Shown: positions 1 through 5,893, counted from the first letter of the stretch. The stretch is 5,893 nt of DNA from Kangiellaceae bacterium (GCA_030148365.1 JASBTO010000076.1:1-5893); one strand, 5' to 3'. The notes: a model not told the origin generated them from the sequence alone. Numbers and translations: made by a program.

Positions 1-1950
1 GATATTCAGCCGGAATTTCTGGCCCTGCAAACCAATTTCCGCTCGACGCCGGCCATCGTGGACTGGGTCAATGAGGCTTTTGCACAGATCTTTCCGTCCC
101 GGGAAGATCCACTGGCCGGCGCCATCGCCCTGTCGCCCGCCGTGGCGTTCCAGGCCGGCACCCCGGACAGCAAGGTGTCCATGCACGCCTTTGCCGCCGA
201 GCAACGCGGCGAACAGGCGAGCAGGGTAGCAGAGCTGACCGCCGCCGCCCTGGCGGAGGACCCCGACGGCAGTATTGTCATTCTGGTGCGCAGCCGCGGT
301 CAGGCGGTGGCGCTGGTCGAGCAACTGCAACTGGGCGGTATTCCTCATCAGGCGGTAGACATGGAGCCTCTCGGCGAGCGTGCCCCGGTCCGGGATCTGG
401 TGAGTCTGGCCCGGGTTCTGTTGCACCCGGGCGATACCATCGCCGCCATAGCCATCCTGAAAGCGCCCTGGTGCGGCCTGTCCCTGGCCGACCTGACCCG
501 TGTCCACGAGGTTTTCGGCGACAACTGGATGGCTGCACTTGCAAGCGCCGAAGCCGTGGCCGACTGGGGGCTCAGCGAAGAGGGCCAGCGTCGCCTGCAG
601 AGGGTTGCCGGCCCGGTCATGGAGCAGGTGCGACGACGGGGACGGGAGCCCCTGGCACGGCAAGTTGAGCGCCTGTGGCTGCAACTCGGCGGACCCGCCT
701 GTCTGGAGGCAGCGCGGGATCTTGAAGACGCCCATGCCTTGCTTGGCAAATTGCGGGACCTGGAAGCATCGGCGCCGGTAACGGAAGCGGAGCAGCTGGA
801 GCAAGCGATTGCCGGCCTCTATGCGCGGCCCGATCCACTCGCGGGCGATCAGGTCCAGATCATGAGTATCCACAAGTCCAAAGGGCTGGAGTTCTATACG
901 GTGATCTTGCCGGGTCTTGGCAGCCGCACCCGGGGCGATGATCATCAGCTGCTGGCCTGGGAAGAAGTGCCGGCGACCCATGGCGGCACCGACTACTTGC
1001 TGGCGCCTATGGCGGGCGCGGCCAGCGAGGACAGTGTCTATGGCCTTATCCGGGATTTGCAAAAGCAGAAGGCCCGTCTGGAAGACGCGCGACTTCTGTA
1101 CGTGGCGGCGACCCGGGCCAGGAAACATTTGCACCTGCTCGGTCATACCGCTTTCCGGGACGCGGGCGGAGAATGGACGCCATCAAAGCCGACGACCGGC
1201 TCCCTGCTGGAGTTGCTGATGCCGGTGGTGGCCGACGAGTTTGCCCGTTTTGCCGAAACCTGGGAGCCGGCGCCTGACGATGCTCAGGAGCAGGTACTTG
1301 ATGGCAGCTGGTATCGACTGCCCGCTGACTGGCGACCCCCTGTTATTGAAGACAAGACCTTTGCCGGCCTGTCACGACCGACCTTGCCGGCCCTGACCGA
1401 AAAGCCGGAATATGACTGGGCGGGCAGCGCCGCGCCCCTGGTCGGCACGCTGGTACACCGTTATCTCGAGCTGATTGCCGGGCAGGAACTGGACACCTGG
1501 GATCAGGCGCGCATCCGCAGCCTTGAACCCGTGTGGCGAAATTTCCTGCAGGCCGGCGGTATTGGCGGCGAAGCGCAGGAGCAGGCGCTCGGACGTATTG
1601 CTACGGCGCTGAACAATGCATTGTCCTGCCCCGATGGCCGCTGGATCCTGTCCGCCGAGCGCCATGAAGCCGTCTCGGAATTCGCCCTCATCGCCATGGC
1701 CGAAACGGGTCACCAGAAGAAAGTGCTGGATCGGACTTTCGTGGACGAGGACGGGGTGCGCTGGATCATCGACTATAAGACCAGCGTCCACGAAGGCGGC
1801 AACCTGGACGCCTTTCTCGACAATGAAGCGGAGCGCTACCGGCCCCAGCTCGCCGGGTACGCGGACCTGTTCCGTAAACTGGAGTCACGGCCGGTACGAG
1901 CGGCTTTGTATTTCCCGTTGCAGAAAAAATTAAAAGAGGTCGTCGTGTAG
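1..1950 (+). CDS. AddA/RecB-like UvrD-family helicase with C-terminal PD-(D/E)XK nuclease (5' end cut by window)
   Basis: The reading frame is open from base 1 to a TAG at 1948-1950, giving 649 residues. A GTG at 58 is not a credible start, because conserved helicase sequence (LQTNFRS, residues 9-15, motif IV-like) lies before it. Further superfamily 1 motifs follow: VQIMSIHKSKGLEF near residues 285-298 (motif V region) and ARLLYVAATRAR near 363-374 (motif VI). The C-terminus carries a RecB/AddA-type nuclease: GTLVH with H486, then VLDR with D577, then IDYKT with D591 and K593, then YRPQLAGY. The Asp-Asp-X-Lys core looks intact. Family members run to about 1100-1200 residues, so the Walker A half is off the left edge. 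By family knowledge such proteins unwind and degrade DNA from double-strand ends, usually with an AddB-type partner that often sits directly upstream; that partner is not visible here. AddA fits better than RecB by motif wording, but the assignment is not certain. Confidence 0.9.
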   Translation, partial: DIQPEFLALQTNFRSTPAIVDWVNEAFAQIFPSREDPLAGAIALSPAVAFQAGTPDSKVSMHAFAAEQRGEQASRVAELTAAALAEDPDGSIVILVRSRGQAVALVEQLQLGGIPHQAVDMEPLGERAPVRDLVSLARVLLHPGDTIAAIAILKAPWCGLSLADLTRVHEVFGDNWMAALASAEAVADWGLSEEGQRRLQRVAGPVMEQVRRRGREPLARQVERLWLQLGGPACLEAARDLEDAHALLGKLRDLEASAPVTEAEQLEQAIAGLYARPDPLAGDQVQIMSIHKSKGLEFYTVILPGLGSRTRGDDHQLLAWEEVPATHGGTDYLLAPMAGAASEDSVYGLIRDLQKQKARLEDARLLYVAATRARKHLHLLGHTAFRDAGGEWTPSKPTTGSLLELLMPVVADEFARFAETWEPAPDDAQEQVLDGSWYRLPADWRPPVIEDKTFAGLSRPTLPALTEKPEYDWAGSAAPLVGTLVHRYLELIAGQELDTWDQARIRSLEPVWRNFLQAGGIGGEAQEQALGRIATALNNALSCPDGRWILSAERHEAVSEFALIAMAETGHQKKVLDRTFVDEDGVRWIIDYKTSVHEGGNLDAFLDNEAERYRPQLAGYADLFRKLESRPVRAALYFPLQKKLKEVVV

Positions 1951-1990
1951 GCGAGCGGAAATAGGCAAGACGCATCCTGACGTTGCGCTT

Positions 1991-2085
1991 GCTGCCTTTC
2001 CGGCGCAGACCGGAATCCAGCGATTGACCGGAAGTGCTGCCTTCGACCGTTGGGCCCCGGCCTTCGCCGGGGAGCCGGGATATGC
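1991..2085. repeat. Two-hairpin intergenic palindromic element
   Basis: The first hairpin is TTCCGG (1998-2003), loop CGCAGA, CCGGAA (2010-2015). The second is CCCCGGC (2055-2061), loop CTTC, GCCGGGG (2066-2072). The two hairpins are also imperfect inverted copies of each other: CCGGCGCAGACCGG on the left against CCGGCGAAGGCCGG when the right one is read on the other strand, 12 of 14 matching. The wording 'CCGGAATCCAG ... GGGCCCCGGCCTTCGCCGGGG' resembles a dispersed intergenic repeat known from many proteobacterial genomes; this is recollection, not a search. It follows the helicase stop by about 40 bases. There is no T-run after either hairpin, so it is not a standard intrinsic terminator, although it could slow RNA decay or transcription. 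Boundaries are approximate. Confidence 0.65.
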
Positions 2086-2116
2086 GTTGTGGAGGTGGGA
2101 TATGTGCTGCGGAGGC
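2077..2116. repeat. 20-bp direct tandem repeat, two copies
   Basis: Copy one (2077-2096) is GGGATATGCGTTGTGGAGGT and copy two (2097-2116) is GGGATATGTGCTGCGGAGGC. They match at 16 of 20 positions, are directly adjacent, and all four differences are C/T exchanges. The repeat lies between the two-hairpin element and the REP-like repeat. No function is evident. Confidence 0.6.
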
Positions 2117-2147
2117 GAAACCTCCCAAGGGGACGTGGGACGTCCCC
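2111..2147. repeat. Two consecutive short hairpins
   Basis: Hairpin one is GGAGG (2111-2115), loop CGAAA, CCTCC (2121-2125). Hairpin two is GGGGACG (2129-2135), loop TGGGA, CGTCCCC (2141-2147). The right arm of hairpin two shares bases 2145-2147 with the left arm of the next repeat, so the two cannot fold fully at once. No T-run follows on either strand, so these are not clear intrinsic terminators. Confidence 0.5.
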
Positions 2148-2175
2148 GGATTCCGCGAAGCTGCATCCGGGCTAC
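2144..2175 (-). repeat. REP-like repeat, GTAGCCCGGATGC...GGAATCCGGGG type
   Basis: Read on the minus strand this begins GTAGCCCGGATGC and ends GGAATCCGGGG. CCCGGAT (2145-2151 on the plus strand) pairs with ATCCGGG (2165-2171), a perfect 7-bp stem around a 13-base loop containing TTCGCGG. The wording matches a dispersed intergenic repeat I know from gammaproteobacteria, but no search was possible. The TAG in its GTAG head is in frame with the peptidase-like gene and is its stop codon, so repeat and gene overlap. Confidence 0.6.
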
Positions 2176-3344
2176 GGGATGTTCATGTCCGCCCGGGCGG
2201 CGGCTTTTAGTAATTTCTTTATCTGTTCGACTATTGCCTTTTCCTGGTCCCGATCAAAGGGGCTGATCCGCGGCGTGTGGATGTGGCCGATGGGCAGCTT
2301 GACCTGAAGCTGATTGGCGAGATTGATGCTCCGGTAAGAGATTTCGTTGGACAGGTAGCCGCCGCCGGAGCCCTGCACGGAAGTCTGGCCGTCAAGTTCC
2401 TTAAGTGCATCCGGTTCCATGGGACCCTTCAGGGTTGTGACCTGGTGATTGTCATTGACGGTCCAGGGTTTCTGAATGGCGATCATGGCCTCGGCAGGCA
2501 GTGAAAATTCGACAAACTCGGGACCGCGGAGTGGCGCATCACCCCGCTTCGGCACCAGAGGGTTGGTGGCCGAGGCGCCTGTGAGCACATTGAGGTTGTC
2601 GTAGGCATTGGCGGAGCGGCGTTTGCCGGGGAAATTTTCCAGATCAAAATCGTCCCTTCCCATGCTGAGGGTGGCAACCATGTCGGCGGCTTTATCCCTG
2701 TAGTAGGGCGTCAGGAAGGCTTCGACATCGCCCCGGTCAAAGTCCTCGAAGCGCACGGGGAAGAGGGCGGCTTCAAGGGCCACGGTTTGGTCGCCGATGG
2801 TCAGGGTACTGCCATCGAGCATCAGCGCTGCGACCCCGGACGGATTGCTTTGGTCGAGATTCCTGTCCAGAAAGAAGGGGTCAAAGCCGGTCACCAGAAT
2901 GCGGTAGTCCGCCGCCGGAAATTCCGCCCCGGATTTGCCGCGGGAAGTCCATTCCAGGCAGTCGAGTAGCTCCCGGCGCTCACCATCACTGATCTCGAAC
3001 GATGGTTGCAGGCTGCGCAACAGTCGGGAAGCAGCGAGACGGGACCAGTAAAGTGGCCGGTCATCAAAATCCTGTTGTGATTTTATGTGCGCGACGGCCT
3101 GGGTCCAGAGGGCCTCGCCGATGCTGCGCGTGGCATTTTCCAGGCTGTCATAGTCGCGGCTGCGCAGGATCTTGTGGTGAAAATCTTCCAATATGGGCGC
3201 AAAGGGCTGCAGAAATTCCGGGTGCTGTTTTTCCACGAGTGGCAGACGCTTTTCTTCTACGGTCAGCGGCAAGGTTTGCGCGGCAAGACTCCATGGGCTG
3301 AGCAGTAACAGGGTTGCAAGTGAGGTAGTGGCGAGAAGCTTCAT
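2172..3344 (-). CDS. Exported pyroglutamyl-peptidase I (C15)-like protein with Cys-to-Ser at the nucleophile
   Basis: This is a 390-residue protein. The ATG at 3344 is chosen because it begins a clear signal peptide (MKLLATTSLATLLLLSPWSLAA, probable cleavage near residues 22-23). The frame stays open 46 codons further upstream, but that stretch is low-quality sequence running into a terminator. Residues about 23-145 form an extension not found in the roughly 200-residue cytosolic enzyme. The C15-like part starts at YRILVTGFDPF (147-157) with NPS at 167-169; F154 and F157 match the ring-binding Phe pair of classical Pcp. GRDDFDLE places E236 six residues after R230, as for catalytic Glu81. GGYLSNE puts S332 (TCC codon) where Cys144 is expected, and GHIHTP puts H356 24 residues later, the same spacing as Cys144-His168. 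The Gln71 equivalent appears to be L226. The family removes N-terminal pyroglutamate from peptides. Here activity is open: a serine version, a changed function, or inactive. It is presumably periplasmic. No strong Shine-Dalgarno is visible. Confidence 0.8.
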   Translation of the reverse strand: MKLLATTSLATLLLLSPWSLAAQTLPLTVEEKRLPLVEKQHPEFLQPFAPILEDFHHKILRSRDYDSLENATRSIGEALWTQAVAHIKSQQDFDDRPLYWSRLAASRLLRSLQPSFEISDGERRELLDCLEWTSRGKSGAEFPAADYRILVTGFDPFFLDRNLDQSNPSGVAALMLDGSTLTIGDQTVALEAALFPVRFEDFDRGDVEAFLTPYYRDKAADMVATLSMGRDDFDLENFPGKRRSANAYDNLNVLTGASATNPLVPKRGDAPLRGPEFVEFSLPAEAMIAIQKPWTVNDNHQVTTLKGPMEPDALKELDGQTSVQGSGGGYLSNEISYRSINLANQLQVKLPIGHIHTPRISPFDRDQEKAIVEQIKKLLKAAARADMNIP

Positions 3345-3464
3345 AGTTTGGCAACCGTCGAAAATGATACCGATGATTGTCAATGGCGGGGCGGGCGGAT
3401 GCAAGGGGGGCAGTTGCTTTTCCGCTGGCCTGCGTCGAAAAAGAATACCTGGCGGAACAAAACC
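3345..3464 (-). promoter_or_regulatory. Probable promoter/leader region of the C15-like gene
   Basis: The gene behind ends in an intrinsic terminator at 3465-3492, so the C15-like gene needs its own promoter in this 120-base stretch. On the minus strand an A/T-rich island at 3361-3383 reads ATTGACAATCATCGGTATCA. It contains TTGACA (3378-3383) and TATCAT (3364-3369), but they are only 8 bases apart, too close to form one standard sigma-70 promoter. The position is therefore inferred from context rather than from a clean promoter match. Confidence 0.3.
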
Positions 3465-3492
3465 AAAAAAAAGGGGAGCCAAACGGCTCCCC
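3465..3492 (-). terminator. Intrinsic terminator of the DUF885 lipoprotein gene
   Basis: Read on the minus strand, a perfect 8-bp stem GGGGAGCC (3485-3492) and GGCTCCCC (3473-3480) encloses a GTTT loop and is followed at once by eight T (3472-3465). It begins 26 bases past the TAA of the DUF885 gene. It also falls inside the open frame upstream of the C15-like gene, which argues against an upstream start for that gene and suggests the two genes are not one operon. Confidence 0.9.
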
Positions 3493-3518
3493 GGAGAGTG
3501 GCGATTGACGCCAGGGTC

Positions 3519-5375
3519 TTACTTTTGAGACTCAATCCATTCGTTGATCTTGGTGCGCAACACTTCCATCGGCACGGCACCGTCGATCAGTACTTCCCGG
3601 TGGAAGGCCTTGATGTCGAACTTGTCGCCGAGTTCCCGCTCGGCTTTGGCGCGCAGCTCGCTGATGGTGCGCTGGCCTATCTTGTAGGCGAGAGCCTGGC
3701 CGGGAATGGCGATGTAGCGTTCAACTTCTGCTTCCACATCGGTGTCGGCCATGGAAGAGTTGTCGAGCATGTACTGGATGGCTTTCTCCCGGCTCCAGCC
3801 TTTCGCATGCAGGCCGGTGTCGACCACCAGACGCATGGCGCGCAGCATTTCATCGCTCAGGCGGCCGTAGTACTGCATGGGATCGGTAAACATGCCCATT
3901 TCCTTGCCGATGGATTCCGCGTAAAGCGCCCAGCCTTCGGCAAAGGCGGTGGTGCCGCCGAAGCGCCGGAACATCGGCATGTCCTCGATTTCCTGCTGGA
4001 TGGAGATCTGGAAGTGATGGCCCGGTGATGCCTCGTGTAGTGACAGGGTTTCCATGCCGAATTTGGGCTGGCCCTTCAGGTTGTAGGTATTGACGTAAAA
4101 GACGCCGGGACGGGAGCCGTCAGGCGTGCCGCGTTGATAGGAAGCGCCGGCAGCACTCTGTGCGCGGAAGGCTTCGACGGCGCGCACCTCATAATCGGCC
4201 TTGGGCGCGATATCGAACATGGAGGGCAGCAGGCGGTTAACCTTTTCCTGCAAATCCCGGTAGCCCTGCAAGAGTTCTTCCTCGTCGGTGTAGTAAAAGT
4301 CGGGATTATCCTGGACGTATTTGAACCAGTCGGCGAGGGAGCCTTCGAAACCGACTTCCTCCATGACGTCTTCCATTTCGCCGCGGATCCGTGCCACTTC
4401 GTCGAGGCCGAACTGGTGAATTTCGTCGGCGGTCAGTTCGGTGGTGGTGCGGGTTTCGATCAGGTAGTTGTACCAGTCTTCACCGTCGGGCAATGCCGAC
4501 TGGGCAACGGTTTCCCGGGTATTGGGCAAATATTCATTCTGGATGAAGTCCCGGAGGCGGGCGTAAGCCGGCACAATGGAATTGCTGATCAGATCGGTAT
4601 AGGCCGCGGTCAGACGGTCGCGATCTTCCGTCGAAAAAGTGTCCGGCATGTTGGCGACCGGCTGGTAGAAAATGCTGTCTTCCGGCTGGTCGACGACGTG
4701 GGCCGAGAGTTGGGGCACGGCTTTTTCCATCAGGACCCGGGGCTGCACAACACCGTTCTGCATGCCAATCCGCATATTGGCGATGGCCTGGTCGAAAAGC
4801 ATGGGGCCCTTGGCCGCCCGCGCCAACCAGTCTTCATAATCCTTGACGGTCTTGAAGGGTTGGATACTCTGGCCGGAACCCATCTGGGCAAAGAAATTAC
4901 CCATGTTGTTGAACTGGTTGATGGGTGCTTGCCAACCCGGGAATTGTTCGCCTTTGAGTCCCTGCTCGCCGTTGTAAATAAAGATGTCATAACTGATCCG
5001 ATCGCTGCTGTTCAGCCGGCTGCGATCAATCGCGCGGATCTTGTCGAGCCATTCGACGGTAAAGTTGTGGGTCTTGTCCCGGAATTCCTCGGAAAGGAAG
5101 TTCGGCAACTGGTCATTGAAACGGGGATCGCCAATGGCGGTGCCCTGGATAGGATTGAGTTGCAGGCTTGCCTCGAAGTAATCCGCAAAGAGCTGGTTGA
5201 GCTGCTCGGAGACCTGCGCGTCAGTTTGCGCGGCTGGACCTTCGAGCTGCTTCGGGCTCTGGGCATTGGCCGATGCGTTGGTATTGGCGTCATTGTCGTG
5301 GTGAGCGCAGCCAGTCAGCGCCAGACTGACGGCAATAAATACGCCGCTCAGTATTCGGGGTGCAGTGATTTTCAT
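3519..5375 (-). CDS. DUF885-family lipoprotein, putative zinc metallopeptidase
   Basis: This is a 618-residue protein. The start at 5375 is supported by an AAGGA sequence 8 bases upstream and by a lipoprotein signal peptide ending in LALTGC (lipobox, C23). Ala at +2 after the Cys gives no inner-membrane retention signal, so outer-membrane anchoring is likely. A polar Asn/Ala/Ser-rich linker (about 24-45) precedes the DUF885 domain (about 55-612). The diagnostic part is LSLHEASPGHHFQ, with H447, E448, H453 and H454, followed by FAEGWALYAE with E480 and E487. The arrangement looks like a metal site with a catalytic Glu, as in zinc metallopeptidases. Later conserved-looking stretches are IPGQALAYKIGQ (557-568) and FHREVLIDGAVPM (591-603), typical of the family. 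Length is normal and there are no frame breaks. Substrate is unknown; family members are annotated as putative peptidases. Its neighbour downstream is another exported peptidase-like protein, which hints at envelope peptide breakdown. Confidence 0.92.
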   Translation of the reverse strand: MKITAPRILSGVFIAVSLALTGCAHHDNDANTNASANAQSPKQLEGPAAQTDAQVSEQLNQLFADYFEASLQLNPIQGTAIGDPRFNDQLPNFLSEEFRDKTHNFTVEWLDKIRAIDRSRLNSSDRISYDIFIYNGEQGLKGEQFPGWQAPINQFNNMGNFFAQMGSGQSIQPFKTVKDYEDWLARAAKGPMLFDQAIANMRIGMQNGVVQPRVLMEKAVPQLSAHVVDQPEDSIFYQPVANMPDTFSTEDRDRLTAAYTDLISNSIVPAYARLRDFIQNEYLPNTRETVAQSALPDGEDWYNYLIETRTTTELTADEIHQFGLDEVARIRGEMEDVMEEVGFEGSLADWFKYVQDNPDFYYTDEEELLQGYRDLQEKVNRLLPSMFDIAPKADYEVRAVEAFRAQSAAGASYQRGTPDGSRPGVFYVNTYNLKGQPKFGMETLSLHEASPGHHFQISIQQEIEDMPMFRRFGGTTAFAEGWALYAESIGKEMGMFTDPMQYYGRLSDEMLRAMRLVVDTGLHAKGWSREKAIQYMLDNSSMADTDVEAEVERYIAIPGQALAYKIGQRTISELRAKAERELGDKFDIKAFHREVLIDGAVPMEVLRTKINEWIESQK

Positions 5376-5383
5376 GGAGCAAT

Positions 5384-5388
5384 TCCTT
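5384..5388 (-). promoter_or_regulatory. Ribosome binding site of the DUF885 gene
   Basis: AAGGA on the minus strand lies 8 bases before the ATG at 5375. The spacing and match are good and fix the start that gives a complete lipoprotein signal. Confidence 0.75.
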
Positions 5389-5410
5389 TTAGAGGCGGAT
5401 TCGGATTAAT

Positions 5411-5456
5411 GCGCCAAAGAATACCATAGCCAAAAAATCCCGCGACGCATTGGCGC
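5411..5456 (-). promoter_or_regulatory. Candidate promoter of the DUF885 gene flanked by an inverted repeat
   Basis: On the minus strand TGGTATTCT (5418-5426) could be an extended -10 element (TGn plus TATTCT). No good -35 is seen 16-18 bases before it. The region is enclosed by a perfect 7-bp inverted repeat, GCGCCAA (5411-5417 on the plus strand) and TTGGCGC (5450-5456), which could be an operator or chance. The resulting leader would be about 35 bases. Confidence 0.3.
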
Positions 5457-5546
5457 TGAGCAAATTGTTAGCAGGTTTTACGGTACGGTGGCGTAATGCC
5501 GGAACACGCAAGGGAAAATATTTACTCCTGTCCGGGCCGGATTGCG

Positions 5547-5893
5547 CTATGACCCGGTGAGCAGGTCCCTCGGCAGGCGTTCCAGAGCCGTCAATTCAGG
5601 CAGGGTTGCCTTTATCCATTCATGCGCCACTTCCAGCTCTCGTGCCAGGGCGGCCTTCTGCTCGGCCTTGCGGGTTTTTTGCGCATCGGCGTCGAAGCTC
5701 TGTGCGATATCCTTGGCATCCTGCGACATCAGCGGACCACTGATCTGGCTTTGGATATCCTGCCCGTTAATCGGCAGCGCGAAGTGAGAGGTCAGGGATG
5801 TAAGTACGGCTTCGGTTTGATTGAAAAGGTCATCGGCATTCAGGCTTTTGACGGGCAGTTCATCTCGTGCCAGCAACGTCCGGTAGCGAAGCA
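5547..5893 (-). CDS. C-terminal part of an unidentified protein, possibly sulfotransferase-like (5' end cut by window)
   Basis: The frame is open from the right edge to a TAG at 5547-5549, giving at least 114 residues. A TTG at 5876 is a possible but unconvincing start, because the frame continues beyond it with no stop and no Shine-Dalgarno is visible. I do not firmly recognise the protein. The visible part is soluble and mostly helical in character, with no membrane segment. A charged Lys/Glu/Ala-rich helix (about KTRKAEQKAALARELEVAHE) lies toward the end. The order 'LNADDLFNQTEAVLTSLTSHFALP' followed by 'GPLMSQDAKD' and later 'HEWI' recalls the C-terminal helices of sulfotransferase-like P-loop proteins, where a short 'L...DLL..P...L..L..HFGLP' stretch is common. 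That is a weak resemblance. It is co-directional with the DUF885 gene, 171 bases upstream of it, with no clear terminator between. Confidence 0.6.
   Translation of the reverse strand, partial: LRYRTLLARDELPVKSLNADDLFNQTEAVLTSLTSHFALPINGQDIQSQISGPLMSQDAKDIAQSFDADAQKTRKAEQKAALARELEVAHEWIKATLPELTALERLPRDLLTGS

Noticed and set aside
58..60. GTG as start of the helicase gene
   Set aside because: Conserved helicase residues (TNFRS) are encoded before it and the frame is open to the window edge, so the gene simply begins outside.
2055..2072. CCCCGGC-CTTC-GCCGGGG hairpin as intrinsic terminator of the helicase gene
   Set aside because: The stem is strong but no T-run follows on either strand; it fits a dispersed palindromic repeat better.
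2024..2307. Short plus-strand open frames in the gap between helicase and C15-like gene
   Set aside because: They are made of the palindromic repeats and antisense sequence, with no ribosome binding site or recognisable product.
3345..3482. Upstream in-frame extension of the C15-like protein by 46 residues
   Set aside because: It would hide the signal peptide inside the protein and begins inside the terminator hairpin of the preceding gene.
3348..4028. Plus-strand open frame of 226 codons across the terminator and the end of the DUF885 gene
   Set aside because: Most of it is antisense to the DUF885 coding region and the rest crosses a terminator and a non-coding leader. There is no family resemblance.
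4134..5429. Long open frame on the plus strand (431 codons) opposite the DUF885 gene
   Set aside because: It is the antisense shadow of a clearly conserved gene with signal peptide, ribosome binding site and terminator. The translation has no recognisable domain and is explained by the G/C bias of the codons.
5529..5539. TCCGGGCCGGA palindrome after the stop of the right-hand gene as a terminator
   Set aside because: The loop would be a single base, which cannot form, and there is no T-run next to it.

Overview
The window reads as a piece of a moderately GC-rich proteobacterial chromosome, most likely a gammaproteobacterium. The grounds are codon use rich in G/C at third positions, a Gram-negative lipoprotein signal, and an intergenic repeat of the GTAGCCCGGATG...ATCCGGG type that I associate with gammaproteobacterial genomes. 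The genus cannot be fixed from the sequence. Apart from the repeats I see no phage, transposon, CRISPR, tRNA or rRNA signature.

Layout from left to right. (1) Positions 1-1950, plus strand: the C-terminal 649 residues of a large UvrD-type helicase with a C-terminal PD-(D/E)XK nuclease (AddA/RecB-like); its N-terminus lies off the left edge. (2) Positions 1951-2171: a convergent gap packed with hairpins, namely a two-hairpin palindromic element, a 20-bp tandem repeat, two short hairpins and a REP-like repeat. The last of these supplies the stop codon of the next gene. (3) Positions 2172-3344, minus strand: an exported 390-residue protein whose C-terminal half resembles pyroglutamyl peptidase I (peptidase family C15). 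It keeps the catalytic Glu and His at matching positions but has Ser where the nucleophilic Cys should be. (4) Positions 3345-3518: the start region of that gene and a perfect intrinsic terminator for the gene behind it. (5) Positions 3519-5375, minus strand: a 618-residue DUF885-family lipoprotein, a putative metallopeptidase with an HEASPGHH motif. (6) Positions 5376-5546: its leader, with a good ribosome binding site and a weak promoter candidate flanked by an inverted repeat. (7) Positions 5547-5893, minus strand: the C-terminal 114 residues of a protein I cannot firmly identify, possibly a sulfotransferase-like P-loop protein.

The helicase-nuclease belongs to DNA double-strand break processing and is functionally separate from the rest. 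The two complete minus-strand genes both encode exported, peptidase-like proteins, so a shared role in breaking down peptides in the cell envelope is plausible. The terminator between them suggests separate transcription units. The most interesting point is the Cys-to-Ser change in the exported C15-like protein, which raises the question of a serine-type or inactive member of a classical cysteine peptidase family.
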